A DNA stretch of 64,000 bases from Luzula sylvatica (GCA_946800325.1 OX326958.1:13296992-13360991); one strand, 5' to 3'; shown: positions 26,260 through 38,281, counted from the stretch's first letter. The notes: generated from the letters alone by a model not told the origin. A program made the numbers and translations.

Positions 26260-26667
26260 GTGTCCTTGGGGATTTCCCATTGGCCGAGAGATGGGTGAGA
26301 GGATTGAGGGTAGTTGGGGATGGTAGGTGAGGTAGGTGGGGCTGTAGAGTGGCAATTGTGTGAGTGGTTTTCGAGTAGAGTTTGGTGTAATGTCTTATGT
26401 TGATGATTATTTGCCTTCTCCTTCACATGTGTACCGAATTGGTCGGTATGATATATCGATTTTAATGGCGCGAGGAGACGAAGGCAACTACACTCTTGGA
26501 TTGCCGAGAATTCCCACCTAAAACCTGTAATTAAGCAATAAAACACATTTAGTGAAGTAATATTCATGTTATCTCAAATATGATGTATAAATGATTAGAA
26601 TATATCTTCACAAGGGCTAAAATCCCCAAATTAGGCATTCAAATTGTGCTTCATTTGCCTCACATCA

Positions 26668-26940
26668 ATAGTGGAAATATGAAAGTTCATTCCACGAGGA
26701 GTATATGCATCGAATAATGAATCAAAGCATGCAAGAATTAACAAGAAAGATTTTCAGAATATAATCCGTTATAACGCAAATTAGGCCCGTTACAACGGAC
26801 TTGAGTGAAAATTCTGGCGCTAAGTGTGAGATGAACGTCCGTTACAACGGACGAAACTCCGTTATAACGCAATATACTTGTCCTTTATAACGAATAGGGC
26901 TAGCGTTGCAAAGGATTGGTTAATCCGTTACAACGGACTT
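26668..26940 (-). mobile_element. Right fragment of old gypsy LTR with palindrome array
   Basis: It continues the LTR begun at 20786-20871. The first five bases (ATAGT) are the target duplication. It carries seven CCGTT-NN-AACGG-type palindromes (first bases 26766, 26787, 26839, 26859, 26882, 26903, 26925). Their spacing, 21/52/20/23/21/22, is the same as the first seven sites of the solo LTR at 36276 onwards. The LTR is then cut and joined to a gag remnant at about 26940. Confidence 0.85.
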
Positions 26941-27149
26941 GTATTGATGGGTCGTCGCACTACAAACCCCGCATTTGTTCACTTCCTCCTTCCCTTGTGC
27001 CTTCTTGATCGTATCGAGTTTGGAATTGAGTGCATCGACGTTGGCATCTATCGAGTTCACCCGGCAACCCGTTCCTCGTCTCGATTGCGAATTCGAGGCC
27101 ATCACTTCGAGTAGTCCTTTGATTTCTCCGATTTGTTTGTTCGCGATGC

Positions 27150-27184
<35 letters not shown>

Positions 27185-27926
27185 CGTAGGCATTGAGGAA
27201 TTGGTAGTCGGTGTTGGACATTCCACTTATGAATTGGTTGTAGACTAACTCAACTCGGAGACAATTGGTCGGCAACTCCTCCATCATCTTCGTGAACCGC
27301 TCGAAATATTCGTGATACGCTTCGTTCGGCTTTTGTGTAATTGCCAAGAGGTCCCTCGTGATGTTTGTCGTTCGGGCGGCCGAGTAGTACTTCTCTTTGA
27401 AAAGGTTCGAGATGTCGGTGAAGGTTGAAGCCTCTTGGTCCCTTCGGAGCGAATAGTACCAATCTCGTGCTCCGTCAACTAAATAATACGGAAAATACAA
27501 AAGAAGAATTTCATTAAATAAGTCATGACTTGCATATATATTTAATTGAATCTTAAAATCCTTCAAATGTTTATTAGGGTTTTCGGTTGCTTTTCTGTGA
27601 AAGATGGGTAAAGAGCCTATAATGCTCGTGTCCGGCCTAAAATCCGGTAAATTCGGTCTAATGAAGTTGTGGTTCTCTTCCACAAATTGTGGGGCCATGA
27701 GTTCCCTCAAAGTTTTCGGTCTTGGTGGAACCGGAATGTCACCCATTTTATCAATTGAAATAGAGAGAGAAGAAGATTTAGGATGTTGAGATGTAGCGGT
27801 CTCTTGATCTTCTTGTGATTGTCGTTTGCTCTTCTTAGAGCTCTTGTTCTTCTTTCTATGTTCCCGAAGTGGTGGTTGAAGTTCACTCTTCTTTGATCTT
27901 GTACTTGGCATGCAATCTTCAATCAC
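26941..27926 (-). pseudogene. Ty3/gypsy gag remnant interrupted by poly-C tract
   Basis: On the minus strand the frame begins MIEDCMPSTRSKKSE with a basic N-terminus. It then has RPKTLRELMAPQF and a clear retrotransposon gag (capsid) domain: LKDFKIQLNIYA, then ARDWYYSLRRD, then DISNLFKEKYYSA, ending at MSNTDYQFLNAYAG. Gag forms the virus-like particle. At 27183-27151 the frame enters a run of 33 G (minus strand) and leaves it out of phase. The continuation, VDALNSKLDTIKKAQ followed by CGVC...TTH, reads in another frame and looks like the linker and first part of a CCHC zinc knuckle. It is cut right after the His by the joined LTR fragment at about 26940, so the last Cys is gone. The PBS and 5' LTR follow at 28023-29367. 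Non-functional. Confidence 0.82.
27151..27183. repeat. Homopolymer of 33 C
   Basis: An uninterrupted C run inside the gag remnant (G run on the coding strand). It would encode polyglycine but separates two gag parts that are in different frames. The length may be unreliable, because long homopolymers are a known sequencing and assembly weakness. Confidence 0.95.
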
Positions 27927-28022
27927 CTACAAAATTTGTCTCAAGAAACTAGACAAGAATTGATTAGTATGTTCACACAATTAAAAATTCGTAATTCTAA
28001 TCTCAATTTGACTTAAAAACAG

Positions 28023-28041
28023 CTCCCCGGCAGCGGCGCCA
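28023..28041 (-). promoter_or_regulatory. Primer binding site (tRNA-Asp type) of gag-remnant element
   Basis: The minus strand reads TGGCGCCGCTGCCGGGGAG, three bases from the LTR boundary at 28045. This is the best-preserved of the three tRNA-Asp sites on the minus strand. Confidence 0.9.
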
Positions 28042-28044
28042 TTT

Positions 28045-29367
28045 TGATAACGGGTAAATCGATCACGCAATCAAGCGTAGATATCGTTGAGTTGAAATAC
28101 AACAAATCAAACAAAGAAGTAAAGCATCAAGTGGATCACACAAAATTGTATAGAGAGAGTATGTGAGGATCATCCACAGGGAGCAAGTGTCAATTAATCG
28201 AAGAGAATTTACGAAAATTTGATTGAAAACAAATGAGATTGAGCTAAATTCGGCTCGGTACAGTTCAACCGCTATAACGTTTGGAGTATCGGTATAACGG
28301 TTGTAGCCGTGTGTTGAAATATTATAAGGGAACAAGTTGGGGCGTTATGAGAATTCAAGAAAATAAAGACTTAGCAAGAATCAAGAGAGTTTGAAAATAA
28401 AATTGACAAGAAACAATCTTTAACCCAATCAATCCACATTTATTAATCCACACAAAGATTTATTAAAAGGAACTACCGAATTCAAACACAAAGAGATAGA
28501 AACAACCTAATCAAGACTCGAAACGCTCGATACCTTGAATCTGAAGTTTCCCCGGCGAAGTGCAAGAAACGCTCCCGTCAAATCGCCTCTTCCTCTTGTG
28601 CTAGATCCTCTCGAATTGCAAGAAACGCTCCTCAACAAATCGATTGATCGGTGTCGCGTCGAAGTTGCATCACAAACGCTGCTACTCCAAGATCTTCACG
28701 TCGTGGAACTCGAGTCGGAAACGCTCCGAACCTCAAGATCTAATCTTTAGCTTTGATAGAATCTTGTTTGTGCCTTGGTGGAGTTTGCGGTGGAGAGAAG
28801 GTGGAAAAAGGGATGGAACTAGTCGTGGTTTTGCCCTTGGCCTTAGGGTCTTATTTATAGGCTTGATGCTCCTCTTAATTGGCAAGGGTAATTATGGAAG
28901 TTTTAGGGCAGCAACAAATCCACCAAAGAAGGCAACCAATAAATCATTGAGAGGGCAACAAATCATTCCTTCAGAAGGAAACGATTCAATTCTAAAGAAG
29001 GCAACAATTCAACTTGTTGGGGCTGCGTATGGACTGAGAGCTTGGCTGTGGGCTGTAGATTTCGCCACTGTGGCCAGTGCAGGGGCTGGCAGATTTTCTT
29101 CTTTTGTTTTTGCCTTTCCTGCCTCGATCCTTTACCGAATGTATCGGTATGATATATCGTTTTGACTGTCTTCGGTGTTCCGGAGGCAATGGTGCTGTCC
29201 AAATTCCCACATTAGTCCTCTATCTCCTGAAAATGGGCAAAGAACACATTAGTGTAGAAATATGCTTGGTGTTTGAAATATGTGTTATAATAGCCAAGAT
29301 TAAGACTTCACAAGGGCTAAATTCCCTAGATTTGACTCTAAAAACGTGCTCTAATTGCCTCACATCT
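28045..29367 (-). mobile_element. 5' LTR of the gag-remnant element, at the satellite edge
   Basis: About 1.32 kb, beginning TGATAACGGG by the PBS and ending GCCTCACATCT (CACATCA in relatives). The TATA box is at 28852-28859 on minus. It lacks the GA tract of its relatives. Two degenerate palindromes (first bases 28269 and about 28289) lie where other LTRs carry the CCGTT-AACGG array. The satellite resumes at 29368. The frames at 28535-29379 are chance frames. Confidence 0.85.
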
Positions 29368-30332
29368 CTAACTAACTAACTAACTAACTAACTAAATAAA
29401 TAACTAACTAATTAACTAACTAACTATCTTCCTACAGACAGATTAACTGACTAACCAACTAACTTACTAACTACCTTCCTACATACCCACTAACTAAGTA
29501 ACTAACTAAATAAATAAATAACTACTAGCTATTTAACTAACTAACTAACTAAATAACTACTAGCTATTTAACTAACTAACTAACTAAAGAACAAACTAAC
29601 TAATTAACTAACTAACTAACTAACTAACTAATTAACTAATTAACTAACAAATTAACTACCTAACTAGCTACATTCGTACATACCCACTAACTATCTAACT
29701 TACAAACTAACTAATTAACTAACTAATTAGTGAACTAATTAACTAACTTACTACTATTTAACTAACTAACAAACTTACTAACTAACTACCTTCATACATA
29801 CCTATTAACAAACAAACTAGCTACCTTTCTAACAAACTAACTAACTAACAAACTAACTAACAAACTAACTAACTAACTAACTAACTACCTTCCTACATAC
29901 CCAGCCACTAACTAACTACCTTACCGCTAACTAACTAACAAACTACCTATCTAACTAAATAACTAACTAGCCAACTAACTAACTACTAGATAACTAACTA
30001 ACTAACTGACTGACAAAATAACTAACTAACTAACTAACTACTAGCTAGATGACAAAATAAATAACTAACTAATTAATAGATAACTAACATAATAACTAAC
30101 TAATTTACTAACTAACTATCTTCTTAAATACCTATTAACTAACTAACTAACTAACTATATTCCCACATGCACACCAACTAACTAACTAACTAACTAAATA
30201 AATAACTAACCATCTAACTACTAGCTAACTGACTAAATAACTAACTAAATAACTAACTGATGACCTAACTAACTAACTAACTACTAGATAACTAACTAAC
30301 TGACTGACTAACTAACTAACTAACTAACTAAT

Positions 30333-30370
<38 letters not shown>

Positions 30371-30944
30371 CTAGATAACTAACTAAATAACTAACTAATT
30401 AACTAACTAACTATCTTCCAACATACCCACTAACTAAGTAACTAACTAAATAAATAAATAACAAACTAAATAACTACTAGCTATTTCTCTAACTAACTAA
30501 TTAAAGAATTAACTAACTAATTAATTAACTAACTAATTAACTAATTAACTAATTAACTAACAAATTAACTAACTAGCTAGCTACCTTCGTACATACCCAC
30601 TAACTAACTTACTTACTAACTAACTAATTAACTAACTAATTAATGAACTAATTAACTAACTAACTACTAGTTAACTAACTAATTAACTAACTAACTATCT
30701 TCCAACATACTAACTAACTTACTAACTAACTAACTACATTCCTGCATACCCATACTAACTAGTGAACTAAATAAATTACTAGCTAACTACTAGCTAACAA
30801 ACTAACTAGCTAACTAAATAGCTAACTAGGTAACTAACTAACTAACTAACTAACCAACTACCGGATAACTAACTAACTGACTAACTAACTACCTAACTAC
30901 CTTCTTACATACATATTGACTAACTAACTAACCAACAAACTAAT

Positions 30945-30977
<33 letters not shown>

Positions 30978-31015
30978 TACCAGCTAACTAACTAACTGAC
31001 TACTAGCTAACTGAA

Positions 31016-31049
<34 letters not shown>

Positions 31050-31535
31050 CTAGATAACTAACTAAATAACTAACTAATTAACTAACTAACTATCTTCTTA
31101 CATACATATTAACTAACTAACTAAGTACCTACCTACCTTCCTACATACCCACTTACTAAGTAACTAACTAAATAAATAAATAACACACTAAATAACTACT
31201 AGCTATTTAACTAACTAACTAACTAAATAAATAACAAACTAATAAACTAACTAACTAACTGACTAATTCACTAACGAAATAAAAAATTAACTAACTAACT
31301 ATCTACCTTCATACATACCCAATAACTAACTAACTTACTAACTAACTAATTAACTAACTAATTAATTAACTAATTAACTAACTAACTACTAGTTAACTGA
31401 CTAACTTACTAACTAACTAACTAATTAACTAATTAACTAATGAACTACTAGCTAAGTAACTAACTAGTTAACTAACTAACTTACTTACTAACAACCATCA
31501 TACATACCTATCAACTAACAAACTAACTACCTTTC

Positions 31536-31566
<31 letters not shown>

Positions 31567-31659
31567 TTAACTAAATACCTAAATAACTAAATAACTAACA
31601 AATGAACTAATCAACAAACTAACTAAATAACTAAATAACTATCTTCCTACGTACCTATG

Positions 31660-31696
<37 letters not shown>

Positions 31697-31839
31697 CCTT
31701 CCTACATACCCACTAACTAACGAACTACCTACCTTCCCACTAACTAACTAAATAACTATCTAACTTACTAAATTACTAACTAGCTAACTAATTAACTACT
31801 AGATAACTAACAAACTAACTAAGTAAATAACTAACTAGT

Positions 31840-31878
<39 letters not shown>

Positions 31879-32116
31879 ATAACTAACTAACTAACTAACT
31901 AACTAAATAACTAACTAACTAACTAACTACTAATTAGCAGACAAAATATCTAACTAACTAACTACAAGATAACTAACATAATAACTAACTAATTTACTAA
32001 CTAACTATCTTGTTAAATCCCTATTAACTAACTAACTACCTACCTTCCTACATACCCACCAACTAACTAACTAACCAAATAAATAACTGACCAGCTAACT
32101 ACAAGCTAACTAACTC

Positions 32117-32148
<32 letters not shown>

Positions 32149-32578
32149 CTAGATAACTAACTAACAATATGACTAGCTAACTAATTAACTAATTAACTAA
32201 CTAACAAATTAACTTACTATCTAACTAACTAACTAACGACCTTGATACATACATATTGATTAACTAACTAATTCACTAACTAACTAACTAACTACTAGCT
32301 AACTACCTAACTAACTAACTACATAACTAACTAATTAACTAAATAACTAACTATCTAACTAATTAACTAACTATCTAGCTAACTAACTAACTAACAACCT
32401 TCTTACATACTAACTAACTGACTAACTAACTACGTACTAGGTAATTAACTAACTAACTACCTACCTACCTCCTTACATACATATTGATTAACTAACAAAC
32501 TATTAACTATCTAACTAACTAACTAACTAACTAACTTACTTACTTACTAACTAACTAACTACAAGCTAATTGAACAAA

Positions 32579-32632
<54 letters not shown>

Positions 32633-33885
32633 GCTAACTAACTACTAGATAACTAACTAAATAACTAACTAATTAACTAACTAACTTTCTTCCTACAGAT
32701 AGATTAACTAACTAACTAACTAATTTACTAACTACCTTCCTACATACCCACTAACTAAGTAACTACCTAAATAAATAAATAACTAACTAAATAACTACTA
32801 GCTATTTAACTAATTAACTAACTAAAGAACTAACTAACTAATTAACTAACTAAGTAACTAACTAATTAACTAATTAACTAACTAATTAAATAACTAACTA
32901 GCTACATTCGTACATACCCACTAACTATATAACTTACTAACTAACTAATTAACTAACTAATTAATGAATTAATTGACTAACTAACTACTAGTTAACTAAC
33001 TAACTAACTAACTAACTAAATGACTAACTAATTAACTAACTAACTAACTAACTAACTAACTACTAGCTAACTAACTAACTAACTTACTAACTTACTACCT
33101 TCATACATACATATTAACAAACAAACCAACTACCTTTATAACAAACTAACTAACAAACAAACAAACTAACTAACTAACTAACTAACTACCTTCCTACATA
33201 CCCACCCACTAACTAACTAACTACCTTACCGCTAACTAACTAACAAACTACCTATCTAACTAAATAACTAACTAGCTAACTAGCTAACTACTAGATAACT
33301 AACTAACTAACTAACTTAAAAACTAACTAACTAACTAACTACTAGCTAGATGACAAAATAACTAACTAATTAACTAATAGATAACTAACTTAATGACTAA
33401 CTAATTTACTACCTAACTATCTTCTTAAATACCTTTTAACTAACTAACTAACTAACTTACTACATTCCCACATACCCACCAACTAACTAACTAACTAACT
33501 AAATGAATAACTAACCATCTAACTACTAGCTAACTAACTAAATAATTAACTAAATAACTAACTGATGACCTAACTAACTAACTACTATATAACTAACTAA
33601 CTGACTGACTAACTAACTAACTAACTAATTCACTAACTAACTAATTAACTAACTAACAAACAAACTAACTAACTAACTACTAGATAACTAACTAAATAAC
33701 TAACTAATTAACTAACTAACTATCTTCCAACATACCCACTAACTAAGTAACTAACTAAATAAATAAATACCTAACTAAATAACTACTAACTAGCTAACTC
33801 AATAAATTACGAGCTAGCTACTAGCTAACAAACTAACTAACTAACTAAATAACTAACTAACTAACTAACCAACCAACTACCTGAC

Positions 33886-33919
<34 letters not shown>

Positions 33920-34604
33920 TTAACTAACAAACTAACTAACTACCTTCTTACATACATATTGACTAACTAACTAACTAACTAACTTACCAACTAACTAGCT
34001 AACTAACTACTAGTTTACCGAATAAATAACTAACTAACTAACTAACTAACTGACTGACTAACTACTATATAACTAACTAACTGACTGACTAACTAACTAA
34101 CTAACTAATTCACTAACTAACTAATTAACTAACTAACAAACTAACTAACTAACTAACTACTAGATAACTAACCAAATAACTAACTAATTAACTAACTAAC
34201 TATCTTCCAACATACCCACTAACTAAGTAACTAACTAAATAAATAAATACCTAACTAAATAACTACTAACTAGCTAACTCAATAAATTACGAGCTAGCTA
34301 CTAGCTAACAAACTAACTAACTAACTAAATAACTAACTAACTAACTAACCAACCAACTACCTGACAACTAACTAACTAACTAACTAACTAACAAACTAAC
34401 TATTTAACTAACAAACTAACTAACTACCTTCTTACATACATATTGACTAACTAACTAACTAACTAACTTACCAACTAACTAACTAACTAACTACTAGCTT
34501 ACCGAATAAATAACTGAGTAACTAACTAACTAACTAACTACCTACTAGATAACTAACTAAATAACTAACTAATTAACTAACTAACTATCTTCTTACATAC
34601 ATAT

Positions 34605-34635
<31 letters not shown>

Positions 34636-34892
34636 CTTCCTACGTACCCACAAACTAAGTAACTAACTAAATAAATAAATAACACACTAAATAACTACTA
34701 GCTATTTAACTAACTAACTAACTAAATAAATGACAAACTAATTAACTAACTAACTAACTAACTAACTAATTAACTAACGAAATAAAAAACTGACTAACTA
34801 ACTATCTACCTTCGTACATACCCACTAACTAACTAACTTACTAATTAACTAATTAACTAAATAATTAATGAACTAATTAACTAACTACTAGT

Positions 34893-34923
<31 letters not shown>

Positions 34924-36094
34924 TTAACTTATTAACTAATGAACTACTAGCTAAGTAACTAACTAGTTAACTAACTAACTTACTACCTAACTACCTTCAT
35001 ACATACCTATCAACTAACAAACTAACTACCTTTCAAACTAACTAACTAACAAACTAACTAACTAAATAACTAAATAACTAAATAACTAACTAACTAACAA
35101 ATTAACTAATTAACAAACTAACGAAATAACTAAATAACTATCTTCCTACATACCTATTATCTAACTAACTAACTAACTAACGAACTAACTACCTTCCTAC
35201 ATACCCACTAACTAACTACCTACCTACCTTCCCACTAACTACCTAACTAACTATCTAACTTACTAAATTACTAACTAGCTAACTAATTAACTACTAGATA
35301 ACTAACAAACTAACTAACTAAATAACTAACTAGTTAACTAACTAAATAACTAACTGACTGACTACGAGATAACTAACTAACTAACTAACTAAATAACTAA
35401 CTAACTAACTAACTACTAATTAGCTGACAAAATATCTAACTAACTAATTACTAGACAACTAACATAATAACTAACTAATTTACTAACTAGCTATCTTCCT
35501 AAATCCCTATTAACTAACTAACTACCTAACTACCTACCTTCCTACATACCCACCTACTAACTAACAAACCAAATAAATAACTAACCAGCTAACTACAAGC
35601 TAACTAACTCACAAACTAACTAACTAACTAACGAACTAACTAACTAACGACCTAACTAACTAACTAACTACTAGATAACTAACTAACTATCAGACTAACT
35701 AACTAATTGACTAATTAACTAACTAACAAATTAACTAACTATCTAACTAACTAACTACCTACCTAGATATATACATATTGATTAACTAACTAACTCACTA
35801 ACTAACTTGCTACTAGCTAACTAACTAACTAACTAACTACATAACTAACTGATTAACTAACTAACTAACTAACTAACTAATTAACTAATTATCTAACTAA
35901 CTAACTAACTAACAACCTTCTTACATACTTAGTAACTAACTAACTAACTACCTACTAGCGAATTAACTAACTAACTAACTGACTAACTACCTACCTCCTT
36001 ACATACATATTGACTAACTAACTAACTTACTAACTAACTAACTAACTAACTAACTACCTAACTAAATAACTAACTTACTTACTAACTAACTAAC
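29368..36094. repeat. CTAA satellite between retrotransposon nest and solo LTR
   Basis: Same satellite and same strand as 15269-17958. The retrotransposon nest therefore interrupts a once continuous array, although the left edge of the nest has lost its LTR. Internal tandem duplications are visible. Confidence 0.94.
33581..34544. repeat. Tandem duplication of about 480 bp in the satellite
   Basis: The block starting ACTACTATATAACTAAC at 33581 recurs at 34061. Rare landmarks keep the offset of 480 (TATCTTCCAACATACCCAC at 33721 and 34201). The offset grows to 484 near 33941/34425 because of one extra CTAA-type unit. This is consistent with recent unequal crossing-over. Confidence 0.88.
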
Positions 36095-36275
36095 TGGTGA
36101 GCGGGTTTTTGGCGTGTTTAATATGTCATTGTGGTAAAACCCCGAACAATCAACAAAATTTGTAACCTAAGTTTGTACAGTGGCAAATGTATAGATTCGT
36201 TCCACGGGGAGCAATTGCGTCAAAATTTGGATCAAAATGGATGAGAAATAACGAAGAAAATTCACAGAAGATAGT

Positions 36276-36612
36276 CCGTTACAACGGAATTAAGTTCCGT
36301 TACAACGGACATTAAGGTTATGTCTAACGTGGAGATTGATATGAACGTCCGTTACAACGGAGAATATTCCGTTACAACGGAAAGAGGTAGTCCGTTATAA
36401 CGGATAGGAGTAGCGTTATAACGGATTGGTGGATCCGTTACAACGGACTCTTATGTCCGTTACAACGCACTAGTATGAGTCATATTGAATGCTTTTCCTT
36501 GCTGGTCCGTTACAACGGAAGTAAAGTGCGTTACAACGGAGTACCAACAGACTGAAAGTCAGGTACAAACCGAATGGTCCGTTACAACGCAAGTTAGGTT
36601 CCGTTACAACGG
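36276..36612. promoter_or_regulatory. Phased array of 12 CCGTT-NN-AACGG palindromes
   Basis: Sites start at 36276, 36297, 36349, 36369, 36392, 36413, 36435, 36457, 36507, 36528, 36579 and 36601. Eight have intact arms (CCGTTACAACGG or CCGTTATAACGG) and four have one changed arm base (GCGTT or AACGC). Spacings are 20-23 bp within groups and 50-52 bp between groups, close to two and five helical turns. The centre reads AC or AT on plus in every site. In the transcribed (minus) direction they lie 0.7-1.1 kb downstream of the TATA box. Both halves fit the MYB-type core YAACGG. Function is inferred. Confidence 0.75.
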
Positions 36613-37246
36613 AACTTGTTCTGGATTTCGAAATTGTAATTTGAATTTAGGATTGAATTGAGGGTTTGTTTTGAGATTAAACCAAGGGAGATTTAGACTA
36701 AATTCAAGGCAGTAATTAAAAGTAAGAGATCAAGTAAAAACACTAACAAATATTTGATTCAAGCAAACAAGAACTAAAGATTCATTAAACATAGAATTCT
36801 TTACACAAATCCAATTCGATTTTAAACTACAAGAATTACAAGAAAGGAAAGAAAACACCTAGAGAGATGAAGTGAGCTCCGAGTCTCGTCTTGGATGCCT
36901 TCCTTGTTGTTTTGAGATGCTAGTGAGCTAGGCAACTCGCACAACACGTTCCTTTCGTACCAATTCATCCGTCAATAGAAGAGAGCTTCGTACCGGTTGA
37001 GTGAACTCAAGATTGCAAGAAGTCCAATTGGAAGAAAGCTCCCGAGTGGAATATAGAATGCTCGACTCCTTGCTTGCGTGGATTCGGATGAAGAAAGCTC
37101 CACCTCAATCCTCACAACTCGATCTTCGTTGAAGTGTAAACCGATTCACCGAATGAAGTGAGCTTCTATTCGGTGATCGATCTTAGAAAATTATCGTTCG
37201 TAGTTGCAATTCTTGCGTGTTCTTGAAAGTTATTGGACTTGCTTAA

Positions 37247-37250
<4 letters not shown>

Positions 37251-37300
<50 letters not shown>
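37251..37300. repeat. (GA)25 microsatellite in solo LTR
   Basis: An uninterrupted GA run at the same relative place as in the young element's LTRs, just downstream of the minus-strand TATA box. Frames with repeated Ser-Leu or Arg-Glu across it are artefacts of the dinucleotide. Confidence 0.95.
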
Positions 37301-37303
<3 letters not shown>

Positions 37304-37343
37304 GGCGTAAAAGAGCGTACTAAACTCGTGGCCCTTGTGGTCA

Positions 37344-37351
37344 TATTTATA
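37344..37351 (-). promoter_or_regulatory. TATA box of the solo LTR
   Basis: The minus strand reads GCTATAAATATGACC, aligned with the TATA boxes of the related LTRs. Confidence 0.75.
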
Positions 37352-37762
37352 GCACTCATGGAGTCTTCTTATTGGCCACGAGTTGGTGGAGAGGATTGGG
37401 GGTAAGGAGGTAATTCCCACCAAAGGTAGGTGGGCAGGATAAGGGCTAAGGATTGAGTGGTTTTCGTGTAGACTTTTGTGTAAGTTTCTATCATGATAAT
37501 TGTTTGCCTCCCGTCTCATTCATGTACCGAATATATCGGTGTAATATATCGTTTTCACTCCTCTTGACGTGTTGGAGACAACTACACTCTCCAAATTCCC
37601 AGAAATGCCTTCTAATTCCTGTGATTAAGCAATAAAACACACTTAGTGAAGAAATATTCATGTTATCTCAAATATGATTAATAAAGTATATAGAATTGTT
37701 CTTCACAAGGGCTAAAATCCCCAAATTAAGCATTAATTTTGTGCCTTATTTGCCTCACATCA

Positions 37763-38243
37763 CTAACTACTTGCTAACTGAACAAATAACTAACTAACTA
37801 ACTAACTACTAGATAACTAACTAAATAACTAACTAATTAACTAACTAATTATCTTCCTACAGACAGATTAACTAACTAACTAACTAACTTACTGACAACC
37901 TTCCTACATACTCACTAACTAAGTAACTATCCAAATAAATAAATAACTAACTAAATAACTACTAGTTATTTAACTAACTAACTAACTAAAGAACTAACAA
38001 ATTAACTAACTAACTAGTTACCTTCGTACATACCCACTAACTATCGAACTTACTAACTAACTAATTAACTAACTAATTAATGACCTAATTAACTAACTAA
38101 CTAACTAACTATATAACTAACTAATTAACTAACTAACTAACTAACTAACAAACTACTAGCTAACTAACTAACTAATTAACTAACTAACTTACTAACAAAC
38201 TACCTTCATACATACCTATTAACAAACATACTAACTACCTTTA

Positions 38244-38281
<38 letters not shown>

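Larger units (their letters stand above)
20872..26667 (-). mobile_element. Young complete non-autonomous Ty3/gypsy element (5.8 kb)
   Basis: Read on the minus strand the order is 5' LTR (26667-25066), PBS, one gag-like ORF, noncoding 3' region, polypurine tract and 3' LTR (22456-20872). A 5-bp target duplication ATAGT flanks it (20867-20871 and 26668-26672). The LTRs differ by about three substitutions, a one-base indel and the length of a GA microsatellite, which indicates recent insertion. There is no protease, reverse transcriptase, RNase H or integrase, so it must borrow these from an autonomous relative. The layout fits the TR-GAG/LARD class of gag-only or non-autonomous LTR elements known in plants. 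Confidence 0.92.
25066..26667 (-). mobile_element. 5' LTR of the young element
   Basis: The 1602-bp LTR is nearly identical to 20872-22456. The extra 17 bp are eight more GA units and one T. On the minus strand the U3 contains the TATA box at 26252-26259 and transcription would run to lower coordinates. The frame of 227 aa (26567-25884) and the 140-aa frame on plus are not conserved as proteins outside the LTR and are best read as chance. Confidence 0.93.
36095..37762 (-). mobile_element. Solo Ty3/gypsy LTR in the satellite
   Basis: A 1668-bp LTR of the same family as 20786 and 25066 (TGGTGAGCGGG start on plus, GCCTCACATCA end) with no internal region on either side. It is flanked by CTAAC on both sides (36090-36094 and 37763-37767). 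That is consistent with a 5-bp target duplication, but uninformative in a CTAA array. It probably formed by recombination between the two LTRs of a full element. It has a TATA box on minus (37344-37351), a 25-unit GA tract and a 12-site palindrome array. Confidence 0.92.

Noticed and set aside
25884..26567. 227-aa ORF on minus in the 5' LTR
   Set aside because: It runs through the CT microsatellite and splits into other frames in the sister LTR when the tract length changes.
28644..29165. 173-aa ORF on plus
   Set aside because: It is antisense within an LTR and has no conserved counterpart in the related LTRs.
17959..29367. A single tandem three-LTR element
   Set aside because: The near-identical LTR pair with its own TSD is a separate nested element; the third LTR and the gag remnant belong to older copies joined by deletions.
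36276..36612. CRISPR array
   Set aside because: Sites are 12-14 bp palindromes with 8-11 bp or about 40 bp linkers in a plant retrotransposon; there are no uniform spacers or cas genes.
36276..36612. RNA hairpins as the main function of CCGTT-AC-AACGG
   Set aside because: A 2-nt loop is sterically poor, and the spacing follows DNA helix turns, so DNA binding is the better reading.
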